Positions 1 through 7,438 of a stretch of DNA of 64,000 bases are shown here, one piece after another (the stretch's first letter is position 1; each line of letters opens with the position of its first letter). The stretch lies in NCBI RefSeq assembly GCF_041927875.1, contig NZ_JBHFHN010000002.1, one strand, 5' to 3'. Under the pieces are notes generated by a model. It ran no database searches. It was not told the origin of the DNA and was given only the letters and a program-made list of their open reading frames with translations. The position numbers and the translations under genes were made by a program. Source of the DNA: Paracoccus sp041927875 (GTDB taxonomy: Bacteria > Pseudomonadota > Alphaproteobacteria > Rhodobacterales > Rhodobacteraceae).

Positions 1-1287
1 GATCTGGCCGCCGATCTGATCGTGCCGGTGTTCTTCGGTTCGGCTGAAAACCAGAACGGCATCAACCGCCTGCTGAAGGCCCTGCGGCATGAGGCGCCGG
101 GCGTCGCCGCCACCCGCGACCGGCTGGGGTTGGGCGATCAGGGCACCCAGGCGCAGGTGTTCAAGACGCTTTACGCCGGCCAGTCCGGCAAGCTGTCGCT
201 GGTGCGCGTCTGGTCGGGCGAGGTCCGCGACGGCATGACCCTGGGCCAGGATCGGGTCGGCGGGTTGTCGGCCCCGATGGGTCGCAAGTTGACCCCCAAG
301 GCCAGTGCCACGGCGGGTGAGGTGGCAGTGCTGGGCCGAATGGCCCATGCCGCGACCGGCGACCTGCTGACCGAAACCGGCGTGGCCGAGGCCGACTGGC
401 CCGCCCCGCCCCCTGCCCTGCACGCCTTGGCGATTGCCGCCAGCCAGCCCTCGGACGATGTGCGGCTGGCCGCCGCGCTGACCCGGCTGGCCGAGGAAGA
501 TCCCTCGCTGCGCTTTGCCCATCATGCCGAGACCGGCCAACTGGTGCTATCGGGCCAAGGCGAGGTGCAATTGCAGATCGCGCTTGCGCGGCTGAAATCC
601 GACGCCGGCCTGGCCGTCACCGCCAGCCCGCCCGCGATCCCCTATCGCGAGACGATCACCAAACCCGCCACCATCGCCGCGCGCCACAAGAAGCAATCGG
701 GCGGCCATGGCGAGTTTGCCGATGTCACGCTGGAGATCCGCCCGCAGCCGCGCGGTGCCGGTTTCGCCTTTGACGACCGTATCACCGGCGGCGTGGTGCC
801 CAAGGCCTATATCCCCGCCGTGCATCGCGGTGTCGAGGCGTGGCTGGCCAAGGGGCCGATGGGCTGCCCAATCGTCGATGTCGCGGTGACGCTGACCGAT
901 GGCAGCTATCACAATGTCGACAGTTCCGACATGGCCTTCCAGAAGGCCGCCGCCAAGGCCATGTCCGAGGCGATGCCCGGCTGCGGCCCGGTGCTGCTGG
1001 AACCCGTCCGGCGCGTGCGCATCGACACCCCGGCCGAGTTCACCGCCCGCGTCCAGCGCATCGTCACCGGGCGGCGCGGGCAATTGCTGGGCTATGACGC
1101 CAAGCCCGGCTGGCCCGGCTGGGACCGGATCGAGGCAATGATGCCGGAATCCGACATGGCTGGCATGATCGTCGACATTCGCAGCCAGACGCTTGGCGTC
1201 GGCAGTTTCACATCCGATTTCGACCATCTGCAGGAGTTGCACGGCAAGGATGCCGACAAGGCCCGCGCCAGCCTGAGCGGGGCCTGA
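1..1287 (+). CDS. Elongation factor G-like translational GTPase, 3' part
   Basis: The reading frame is open from base 1, so the gene begins outside the window; the N-terminal GTPase motifs are not visible. What remains is the end of the G domain, domain II and the EF-G domain III-V region. Seen: the segment KKQSGGHGEF where ordinary EF-G has RQTGGRGQY, then GGVVPKAYIPAV, SSDMAFQKA and a C-terminal VDIRSQTLGVGSF. These variants match the EF-G-like (EF-G2-type) branch rather than the main fusA product, and no ribosomal-protein genes are adjacent. The family binds the ribosome and GTP; the precise role of this branch is unsettled. A strong hairpin follows directly after the stop codon. Confidence 0.85.
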   Translation, partial: DLAADLIVPVFFGSAENQNGINRLLKALRHEAPGVAATRDRLGLGDQGTQAQVFKTLYAGQSGKLSLVRVWSGEVRDGMTLGQDRVGGLSAPMGRKLTPKASATAGEVAVLGRMAHAATGDLLTETGVAEADWPAPPPALHALAIAASQPSDDVRLAAALTRLAEEDPSLRFAHHAETGQLVLSGQGEVQLQIALARLKSDAGLAVTASPPAIPYRETITKPATIAARHKKQSGGHGEFADVTLEIRPQPRGAGFAFDDRITGGVVPKAYIPAVHRGVEAWLAKGPMGCPIVDVAVTLTDGSYHNVDSSDMAFQKAAAKAMSEAMPGCGPVLLEPVRRVRIDTPAEFTARVQRIVTGRRGQLLGYDAKPGWPGWDRIEAMMPESDMAGMIVDIRSQTLGVGSFTSDFDHLQELHGKDADKARASLSGA

Positions 1288-1294
1288 GGACAAA

Positions 1295-1320
1295 GGGGCC
1301 GCGCCCACCGGCGCGGCCCC
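1295..1320. terminator. GC-rich hairpin between convergent genes
   Basis: A perfect 10-bp stem (GGGGCCGCGC with GCGCGGCCCC) and 6-base loop lies 7 bases after the EF-G-like stop and 6 bases from the stop of the opposing 5'-nucleotidase gene. It has no T-run, so it is probably a bidirectional transcript-end structure. Confidence 0.6.
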
Positions 1321-1326
1321 ATCCGT

Positions 1327-2916
1327 TTACTTCACGGTGATGCGGCCGTCAGTGACCGGCTTGAAGCCCGGCCCTTGCGCGGCCAGATAATCGGCCAGCA
1401 CCTCGGCCAGATCGGGACCGAAGTCATAGGCATTCTTGCCCGCCGTCTCGAAGATGTCATAGCCGTCGCCGCCGCCGCGCATGTAATTGTTGCTGACCAC
1501 GCCATAGGTCGCCGCGGGGTCGATCGGCGCGAAGCCGTCGCCATCGCGCACCTTCACATCGCTGATCCGCGCCCCCGCCGGGGCCTTGGCGTCAAAGGCG
1601 AATGTCAGCCCGGCAACCTGCGGGAACCTGCCTGCGCCTTCCTCCACCTGGCTGACGCCGTTTTCCAACGCCGTGATCACCTCGGCGCCGGTCAACTGGA
1701 ACGTCGCCAGCGTGTTCTGGAACGGCAGCACGCTGTAGATCTCACCCATCGTGACCGGGCCTTGGTCGATCGCGGCACGCAGGCCGCCGCCGTTCTGGAT
1801 GGCGATCTGGATGCCTTGCGGGCGAACGCGATCCAGCATCGCCTCGGCCACCAGATTGCCCATCTCGCATTCGCGGGCGCGGCAGGTGTCGCGGTCGGCC
1901 CCGATCGGCGCGGCGGTTTCGGCCACAACCTTGTTGCGCAATTCCTCGATCGGCTTGGCCATTTCGGTGATGCGGGCGGCCAGCTTGGGGTCGGGCGTCA
2001 CGCTGGCATCCAACAGGATCGGCGCGCCCTCGGCCTTGGTGACCTTGCCCTGATCGTCAAAGGTCAGCGTCAGATGGCCCAGATATTTGGAATAGGCATA
2101 GGCCTGCACCACCGGCACATCGCCCACCATCGTCGGATAAGGCCCGGCGGCCTTGTCGTCGTCGTTCGACAGCAGCGTGTGGCTGTGCCCGCCGACCACC
2201 GCTGCCAGACCCGGCACCTGCGCCGCGATCTCTTGATCGCGCAGATAGCCGACATGGTTGACCGCGATGATCTTGGTCACGCCATCGGCTTGCAGCGCCG
2301 CCACATCGCCCTTCAGGCTGTCGATGTCGTCCTGAAAGATCACCGCCTTGCCGGGGGATGAGGTTTCGGGCGTGTCGGTGGCAAGCGCCGAGACGATGCC
2401 GATCTTTTCGCCGCCGACCTCGATCACCGCATGGTCGCTGACCTTGCCCTTCAGCACATTCGATTGGCTGACGTCGATATTGCCCGACACCACCGGGAAA
2501 TCGACCGCGCCGATCAGCCCGGCCAGCCCCTCGGGGCCGTCGTCGAACTCATGGTTGCCGACGGCCATGGCGTCAAAGCCGATGGCGTTCATGAACTCGG
2601 CCACCTCGGCGCCCTTGTAGGTGGTATAGAACAGGCTGCCCTGGAACTGGTCGCCCGCATCCAGCACGATGACATTGCCGCCCTCGGCCCGGATCGCATC
2701 GCGGATCTCGTTCACCTTGGTGGCGACGCGGGCGATGCCGCCGAAACACTCGCCCTTCGCCTCGGTCTCGGCGTCGCAGGTGCTGTCATACTTGTTGATC
2801 TGCTCGATGCGCGAATGCAGGTCGTTGATATGCAAGATGTGCAGCGTATAGTCGGCCTGCGCGGCACCGGCCATCAGGCCAAGGGCTGCGGCGGATGTCA
2901 AAAGGATGCGGTTCAT
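1327..2916 (-). CDS. Secreted bifunctional metallophosphatase/5'-nucleotidase (UshA-like)
   Basis: A 529-residue protein that probably hydrolyses nucleotides or other organic phosphates in the periplasm. The start at 2916 gives a clear signal peptide (MNRILLTSAAALGLMAGAAQA) and is preceded by CAGGAG; the frame stays open upstream but that extension has no protein character. Metallophosphatase motifs are visible in order: NDLHSR, DAGDQFQGS, GNHEFD, VNHVGY and GGHSHT. The C-terminal substrate-binding domain carries NGGGLRAAI and SVLPFQNTL. An N-terminal Cys pair (CDAETEAKGEC) could form a disulfide. It diverges from the DUF952/pyrD operon across about 100 bases. Family assignment is firm; substrate is inferred. 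Confidence 0.92.
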   Translation of the reverse strand: MNRILLTSAAALGLMAGAAQADYTLHILHINDLHSRIEQINKYDSTCDAETEAKGECFGGIARVATKVNEIRDAIRAEGGNVIVLDAGDQFQGSLFYTTYKGAEVAEFMNAIGFDAMAVGNHEFDDGPEGLAGLIGAVDFPVVSGNIDVSQSNVLKGKVSDHAVIEVGGEKIGIVSALATDTPETSSPGKAVIFQDDIDSLKGDVAALQADGVTKIIAVNHVGYLRDQEIAAQVPGLAAVVGGHSHTLLSNDDDKAAGPYPTMVGDVPVVQAYAYSKYLGHLTLTFDDQGKVTKAEGAPILLDASVTPDPKLAARITEMAKPIEELRNKVVAETAAPIGADRDTCRARECEMGNLVAEAMLDRVRPQGIQIAIQNGGGLRAAIDQGPVTMGEIYSVLPFQNTLATFQLTGAEVITALENGVSQVEEGAGRFPQVAGLTFAFDAKAPAGARISDVKVRDGDGFAPIDPAATYGVVSNNYMRGGGDGYDIFETAGKNAYDFGPDLAEVLADYLAAQGPGFKPVTDGRITVK

Positions 2917-3015
2917 CTTCGGCTCCTGTTCACGGGGTCGGAAAGGGGCTAACAGCCGATTGTGACAGTCGCCCGACAGTTGACAGCACGCAAGCCCCGC
3001 GCCAAGGAAACGCCC

Positions 3016-3363
3016 ATGCTGATCTACAAGATTTTCCGCGACACCGAATGGCAGGCGCTGGAGGCCGAGGGCGAAACCGCCGGTGCCCCGGTCGATCTGG
3101 CCGATGGCTATATCCATTTCTCGACCGCCGCGCAGGTGGCCGAAACGGCGGCGAAGCATTTCGCGGGTCAGGACGGGCTGTGGCTGATCGCGGTCGACAG
3201 CGAAGATCTGGGCCGGTCGCTGAAATGGGAGGTGTCGCGCGGCGGGGCCGAGTTTCCGCATCTGTATCGCCGCCTGACGCTGGATGACGTGGCCTTTGCC
3301 CGGCCGCTGCCCTTGGGGCCGGATGGCCATGTTTTCGGGGATCTGGATGACGACGCTGATTGA
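3016..3363 (+). CDS. DUF952 family protein
   Basis: A 115-residue cytoplasmic protein. The start at 3016 (MLIYKIFRDTEWQALEAEG) is preceded by AAGGAAA. The DUF952 pattern is visible as DLADGYIHFSTAAQV near residue 35 and a Trp-rich middle (LWLIAVD, LKWEVSRGG). Biochemical function is unknown for the family. The last 17 bases overlap the start of pyrD, so the two are probably co-transcribed and translationally coupled. Confidence 0.88.
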   Translation: MLIYKIFRDTEWQALEAEGETAGAPVDLADGYIHFSTAAQVAETAAKHFAGQDGLWLIAVDSEDLGRSLKWEVSRGGAEFPHLYRRLTLDDVAFARPLPLGPDGHVFGDLDDDAD

Positions 3364-4408
3364 ACGCATCGGTCTGGCCGCGTTGCACCGGCTGGACCCC
3401 GAGGTCGCCCATGGCCTGTCGATCCGGGCACTGCGGTCGGGCGCGGTGCCGCTGCCCGGCGTGGTGACCGGGGCGCGGCTGGCCACGCGGATTGCCGGGC
3501 TGGACCTGCCGAACCCGGTCGGGCTGGCCGCCGGTTACGACAAGAACGCCGAGGCCGTCGCGCCCCTGATGCGCGCCGGTTTCGGCTTTGTCGAGGTCGG
3601 CGCGGCCACCCCCCTGCCGCAGCCCGGCAACCCCAAGCCACGGCTGTTCCGGCTGACCCAGGACCGCGCCGTCATCAACCGCTTCGGCTTCAACAATCAG
3701 GGCGCGCAGGCGATTGCCGCGCGGCTGGCGGCGCGGCCCAAAGGTGTGCCAGTCGGGCTGAATCTGGGGGCCAACAAGACCGCGACCGACCGGGCGGCGG
3801 ATTTCGCCACGGTGCTGCGCATCGCCGGGCCACATGTCGATTTCGCCACGGTGAACGTCAGTTCGCCCAACACCGAAAAGCTGCGCGACCTGCAAGGGGC
3901 CGAGGCCTTGGCGGCGCTTCTGGCGGGGGTCATGGCGGCGCGGCAGGAATTGGCACAGCCAGTGCCAATTTTCCTGAAGATCGCCCCCGACCTGACCGGG
4001 GCCGAGATCACCGAAATCGCCGATGTGGCGCGTCAGGCCGGGGTGGATGCGATCATCGCCACCAACACCACGCTGTCGCGCGATGGGCTGACCAGCCCCG
4101 ACCGTGATCAGGCGGGCGGGCTGTCGGGCGCGCCGCTGTTTGAGAAATCGACCCGCGTGCTGGCCCAACTGTCTGTCGCGCTGGAGGGGGCGCTGCCGAT
4201 CATCGGGGTCGGTGGCATCGCCAGTGCCGACGACGCCTATGCCAAGATCCGCGCCGGGGCATCCGCCGTGCAGGTCTATTCGGCACTGGTCTATCACGGC
4301 CTGTCGCTGGTGGGCGACATCGCGCGCGGACTGGACACGCTGCTGGCGCGCGATGGCTTTGCATCGGTCGCGGATGCGGTCGGCACCGACCGCGACCGTT
4401 GGCTGTGA
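3347..4408 (+). CDS. pyrD: Quinone-dependent dihydroorotate dehydrogenase (class 2)
   Basis: A 353-residue FMN enzyme oxidising dihydroorotate to orotate in pyrimidine synthesis, using membrane quinone. Seen: the N-terminal helical membrane-binding segment (MTTLIERIGLAALHRLDPE), NPVGLAAGYDKNAE, FVEVGAATPLPQPGN, NRFGFNNQG, the catalytic-serine region NVSSPNT that marks class 2, FLKIAPDL, TNTT and the FMN phosphate site GVGGI. The start overlaps the upstream DUF952 gene by 17 bases. The stop is one base away from the stop of the convergent exonuclease gene, leaving no room for an intergenic terminator. Confidence 0.96.
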   Translation: MTTLIERIGLAALHRLDPEVAHGLSIRALRSGAVPLPGVVTGARLATRIAGLDLPNPVGLAAGYDKNAEAVAPLMRAGFGFVEVGAATPLPQPGNPKPRLFRLTQDRAVINRFGFNNQGAQAIAARLAARPKGVPVGLNLGANKTATDRAADFATVLRIAGPHVDFATVNVSSPNTEKLRDLQGAEALAALLAGVMAARQELAQPVPIFLKIAPDLTGAEITEIADVARQAGVDAIIATNTTLSRDGLTSPDRDQAGGLSGAPLFEKSTRVLAQLSVALEGALPIIGVGGIASADDAYAKIRAGASAVQVYSALVYHGLSLVGDIARGLDTLLARDGFASVADAVGTDRDRWL

Positions 4409-4409
4409 C

Positions 4410-6491
4410 CTAGCCGTTCAGATCCTTCAGCAGCCGCCCGTGCTGGCGGACCTCGGCCAGAAGCTGACCGAAGGTCTCGATCCCGCGCGATCGCAGCGCG
4501 GGCAAGAGCTTCAGGAAGGCGTCGGCGGTGGCGATCGTGTCACCGATGGCGGTGTGGCGGGCTTCCTCGGGGATGGTGATGCCAAGCCGATGGGTCAGCG
4601 CGTCAAGGCTATGCACCTCGGACTGGCCGAACAGCACCGCAGACAGCAGCACCGTATCCAGGATCGGATGGTCGAAAGCCGCGCCGATCGCCGCCTCGCG
4701 CCGTTTCAGGAACGTCATATCGAAGGGCGCGTTATGGGCGACCAGCACGGCGTTCTGGGCGAATTTGTGGAACCGGCGGACGGCGCTGTTGACGTCGGGC
4801 GCATCGGCCACCATGGCGTCGGTGATGCCATGCACGGCGGTCGATCCGGGCGGGATCGGGCGGCCGGGGTTGACGAGCATGTCGAACACCTCGGTCTCGA
4901 TCCGGCGACCGTTGACGATGCGCACGGCGGCCAACTGGCAGATCTCATCGGTTTCGGGGAACAGGCCGGTGGTCTCGCTGTCGAACACCACATAGACCAG
5001 ATCGGCCAGCCGGGCGTTTTCGATTTCCGGGTGGCGGATGCGGGCCAGCAGGTCGAAATCATAGACCACCTTGCGCGACACCGGCGCCGGGCGGGCGGTG
5101 GCGCGGCGGGCCTCACGCAGGGGCAGGCAGATGCGGCCGCCTTCGGCGGTCGGCTCGGGCCAGATCTCGGTCGCATGGGCGCGCAGGACGCTGCGGCCGG
5201 TGACATCGGGCAGCGCAGGGTCGATGGGCAGGTCCAGCCATCCCTCCAGCCGGGCGAGGGGCAGCGCGGGGCCGGGCCAATCGAGGGTGAGCAGCGCCCC
5301 CGCCCCATCGGCGCGGATGGCGAAATCCTGCCGCGTCAGGCCGCTTTGGGCCAGATGCCGCGCGAGCGCGGCCATCAGCGCGCCGATCTGGAACCCGTCG
5401 CAGCGCAGCAGCAGATCATCAGTCTGCGTGACAAGCGTCACACCGCCGCCCTGACCGGCGCGGGCACGGGCCGCGGCGGCCAGATCGCGGGCGCGGATCG
5501 GGGACAGAGGCCACCATTCGGCGCGCCCCGCATCATGGCGGGCGGCCAGATCGGTGACCGCGCCCGACAGCCGCGCGGTTTCCTGACGCAGCGCGGTGGC
5601 CACCGGCGCGGGCAGCGCCGCATCATCCAGCGCCGCACCGATCACCCCTTGCAGATTGGCGGCGGGGCGGCGGACCCGTTCAAAGAACTCCTCGATCAGC
5701 GCCTCTTGCGCGGCATGGGTGGCCAGATCGCCGGTCACGTCACGCAGCGTCAGCACATAGCCCGGATGCGCGCCTTTGTCCGCGATCAGCCGCATCCGCG
5801 CCGCCAGAATGCGACCGCCCGCGACCGTGGTGCACAAAAGGTCCGAGGCCGCGTCGTGATCCTCGGTTGCCAGCAGACGGGCATAGGCCTCGCGCACGGG
5901 TGCATCGTGCAGATAGTCGAACAGGCCGCGATCAAGGCCGGGCAGCGCGGCGGCATCGGCCCCGCCCAGAAGATCGACGGCATGGCCGTTGTAGAACACA
6001 AGCTGGTGGTCGGGCGAACACAGCAGCACGCCCACCGGCACATCGCCCAGAAGATGTTCCAGCCGGTCCTTTTCGGCGGCCAGCCGGGTGGTTTCGCGCG
6101 CGACGGATTCGGCAAGGGCGCTGCGGGTCTCGGCCAGATGCGCCGTCACCGCCGCCGCCGCCCCGCCCAGATCGCCCAGATAGCGCGCCGTCGAATGATC
6201 CAGATCGCCGTCGATCTGCGCCATGGTGCGGGCGCGGATATTGCCGGCCAACCGCTCGATGGGTCGCGCCACGTTCTGATCGAACAGGAACCAGACCCCG
6301 GCGATCAGGCCGGTCACGACAAAGGCCGCGACGATGGCGCCGGTCAGCAGCGCCGAGAGGGCCTGCGGATCATCCAGCCGCGACGAGCCGAAACACAGGC
6401 CCGCGCCGATCGCCGCCAGATTGCCAAGCGCAAGCGCCGCGAAGAACAGGAACACCCGCAGCCGCAGGCTGAGGCTTTCGACCCGTATCAC
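4410..6491 (-). CDS. Membrane HAMP/PAS histidine-kinase-like sensor fused to DEDDh 3'-5' exonuclease
   Basis: A 693-residue protein with a GTG start overlapping the receiver gene's TGA. Order: two membrane helices (about 12-35 and 48-70), a HAMP-like stretch (PIERLAGNIRAR), coiled coil, a PAS-like domain (about 145-260), then a region placed like HisKA/ATPase domains. There the expected HELR box reads RVRRPAANLQ with no phospho-accepting His, and I see no convincing ATP-binding boxes. Residues about 495-690 form a DnaQ-type exonuclease with all catalytic positions present: D504 and E506 (FDSETTGL), D591 (HNAPFD), H646 and D651 (RHTAIGD). It ends the acetate-locus operon, right after a lone receiver gene. 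The exonuclease domain should be active; substrate and signal are unknown. Confidence 0.88.
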   Translation of the reverse strand: MIRVESLSLRLRVFLFFAALALGNLAAIGAGLCFGSSRLDDPQALSALLTGAIVAAFVVTGLIAGVWFLFDQNVARPIERLAGNIRARTMAQIDGDLDHSTARYLGDLGGAAAAVTAHLAETRSALAESVARETTRLAAEKDRLEHLLGDVPVGVLLCSPDHQLVFYNGHAVDLLGGADAAALPGLDRGLFDYLHDAPVREAYARLLATEDHDAASDLLCTTVAGGRILAARMRLIADKGAHPGYVLTLRDVTGDLATHAAQEALIEEFFERVRRPAANLQGVIGAALDDAALPAPVATALRQETARLSGAVTDLAARHDAGRAEWWPLSPIRARDLAAAARARAGQGGGVTLVTQTDDLLLRCDGFQIGALMAALARHLAQSGLTRQDFAIRADGAGALLTLDWPGPALPLARLEGWLDLPIDPALPDVTGRSVLRAHATEIWPEPTAEGGRICLPLREARRATARPAPVSRKVVYDFDLLARIRHPEIENARLADLVYVVFDSETTGLFPETDEICQLAAVRIVNGRRIETEVFDMLVNPGRPIPPGSTAVHGITDAMVADAPDVNSAVRRFHKFAQNAVLVAHNAPFDMTFLKRREAAIGAAFDHPILDTVLLSAVLFGQSEVHSLDALTHRLGITIPEEARHTAIGDTIATADAFLKLLPALRSRGIETFGQLLAEVRQHGRLLKDLNG

Positions 6492-6877
6492 GATGCCGCC
6501 CCTTCATCCAGCAACCGCCGCACTTCAGCCCGCAATTCGCCCAGTTCAAAGGGTTTGGCGATGAAGCCGTCGGCGCCAAGCGCCAGCCCCTTGCGGCGTT
6601 CCATCGTCGAGCCGCGCGCCGTCATCATCAGGATCTTCACATCGGCAAGCCCGGGATCCATGCGCACGTCCTGACAGATTTCATAGCCCGAGACCTCGGG
6701 CAGCATGACATCCAGCAGCACCAGATCAGGGCGGGTGGCGCGGATCTGGTCGACGGCCCCCGCGCCGGTCGCCAACCGGCTGTGGGCGTAGCCCTCGCGG
6801 GTCAGAAGGTAGTCAAGGGCAAGGGCGATGTTGTCCTCATCCTCGACGATCAGAACGGTCTGGCCTTGGGCTGTCAT
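6488..6877 (-). CDS. Single-domain response regulator (CheY-like receiver)
   Basis: A 129-residue receiver with no output domain. Acidic pocket VEDEDN, phospho-acceptor Asp in LLDVMLPEVSG, the switch Thr in MMTARG and the conserved Lys in AKPFELG are all present, so it should be phosphorylatable. The start at 6877 has a strong site (GGGGAGGAA). Its stop overlaps the GTG of the sensor/exonuclease gene. Because that partner has lost the phospho-donor His, the kinase acting on this receiver is not obvious; CrbS- or MxtR-type acetate sensors elsewhere in the genome are one possibility (inference). Confidence 0.92.
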   Translation of the reverse strand: MTAQGQTVLIVEDEDNIALALDYLLTREGYAHSRLATGAGAVDQIRATRPDLVLLDVMLPEVSGYEICQDVRMDPGLADVKILMMTARGSTMERRKGLALGADGFIAKPFELGELRAEVRRLLDEGAAS

Positions 6878-6901
6878 GCGTTCCTCCCCCCATTGGTGGT
6901 G

Positions 6902-7438
6902 TCAGGCCGGCCCTGTGCAGGCGGCAATCAGGCTTGGGTCGTCGGCTGGCAGATCCAGCCAGTCGGTGCCGGTCAGCGTGCCATCTGGGCTGACCTGGGC
7001 AGTGCCGAACAGATCGGCACGACGACGAGCCGGACAATCCCAGACGGCGGTCACGCGCTGCGTGGGCCGCCAGCGTTCGATCAGGATCAGGTCGCCGCGC
7101 ACCAGGCCGGGCCGCGCGGCAGAGCGGATCAGCGCGGCGCGGTCCAGCGCGACAAAGCGCGCGGTGATCGGCATCAGATAGGTCCAGGGGCGCAGCGCGG
7201 TGGTCTGCTGGCCCTGGTCCAGCACCGCCACGCTGTCGGGCAACTGGCCGGTGACGCGACCGAACCATGAATATTCCGTCCAGACCGAGGCCCCGATGAT
7301 GGTCGCTGCGATCACCGCCGGGGTGATCCAGCGCGGCAGGTTCACACCCGCCAGCCGCGACAGCGCATGGCGCAGCGCGAAGATCATCATCATCGCCGCC
7401 AGCGTCAGCACCAGGATGGTCAACAGATCAGTCGCCAT
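6902..7438 (-). CDS. Uncharacterised membrane-anchored protein of the acetate locus
   Basis: 178 residues; not recognised as a named family. Two N-terminal hydrophobic segments (LLTILVLTLAAMMMIFAL and WITPAVIAATIIGASVW) are followed by a soluble domain of about 125 residues with two Cys (DCPARRRADLF and the C-terminal ACTGPA). The start at 7438 shares one base with the stop of the upstream DUF294 gene (TAATG), so translation is likely coupled. Position in a tight operon with the nucleotidyltransferase-like protein, the receiver and the exonuclease suggests a role in the same signalling output; this is inference. Confidence 0.8.
   Translation of the reverse strand: MATDLLTILVLTLAAMMMIFALRHALSRLAGVNLPRWITPAVIAATIIGASVWTEYSWFGRVTGQLPDSVAVLDQGQQTTALRPWTYLMPITARFVALDRAALIRSAARPGLVRGDLILIERWRPTQRVTAVWDCPARRRADLFGTAQVSPDGTLTGTDWLDLPADDPSLIAACTGPA

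Noticed and set aside
4104..6674. An 856-codon plus-strand open frame opposite the sensor/exonuclease gene
   Set aside because: It begins inside pyrD in another frame, gives a Gln/Arg/Gly-rich protein without family motifs, and mirrors a well-supported minus-strand gene; a GC-rich antisense artefact.
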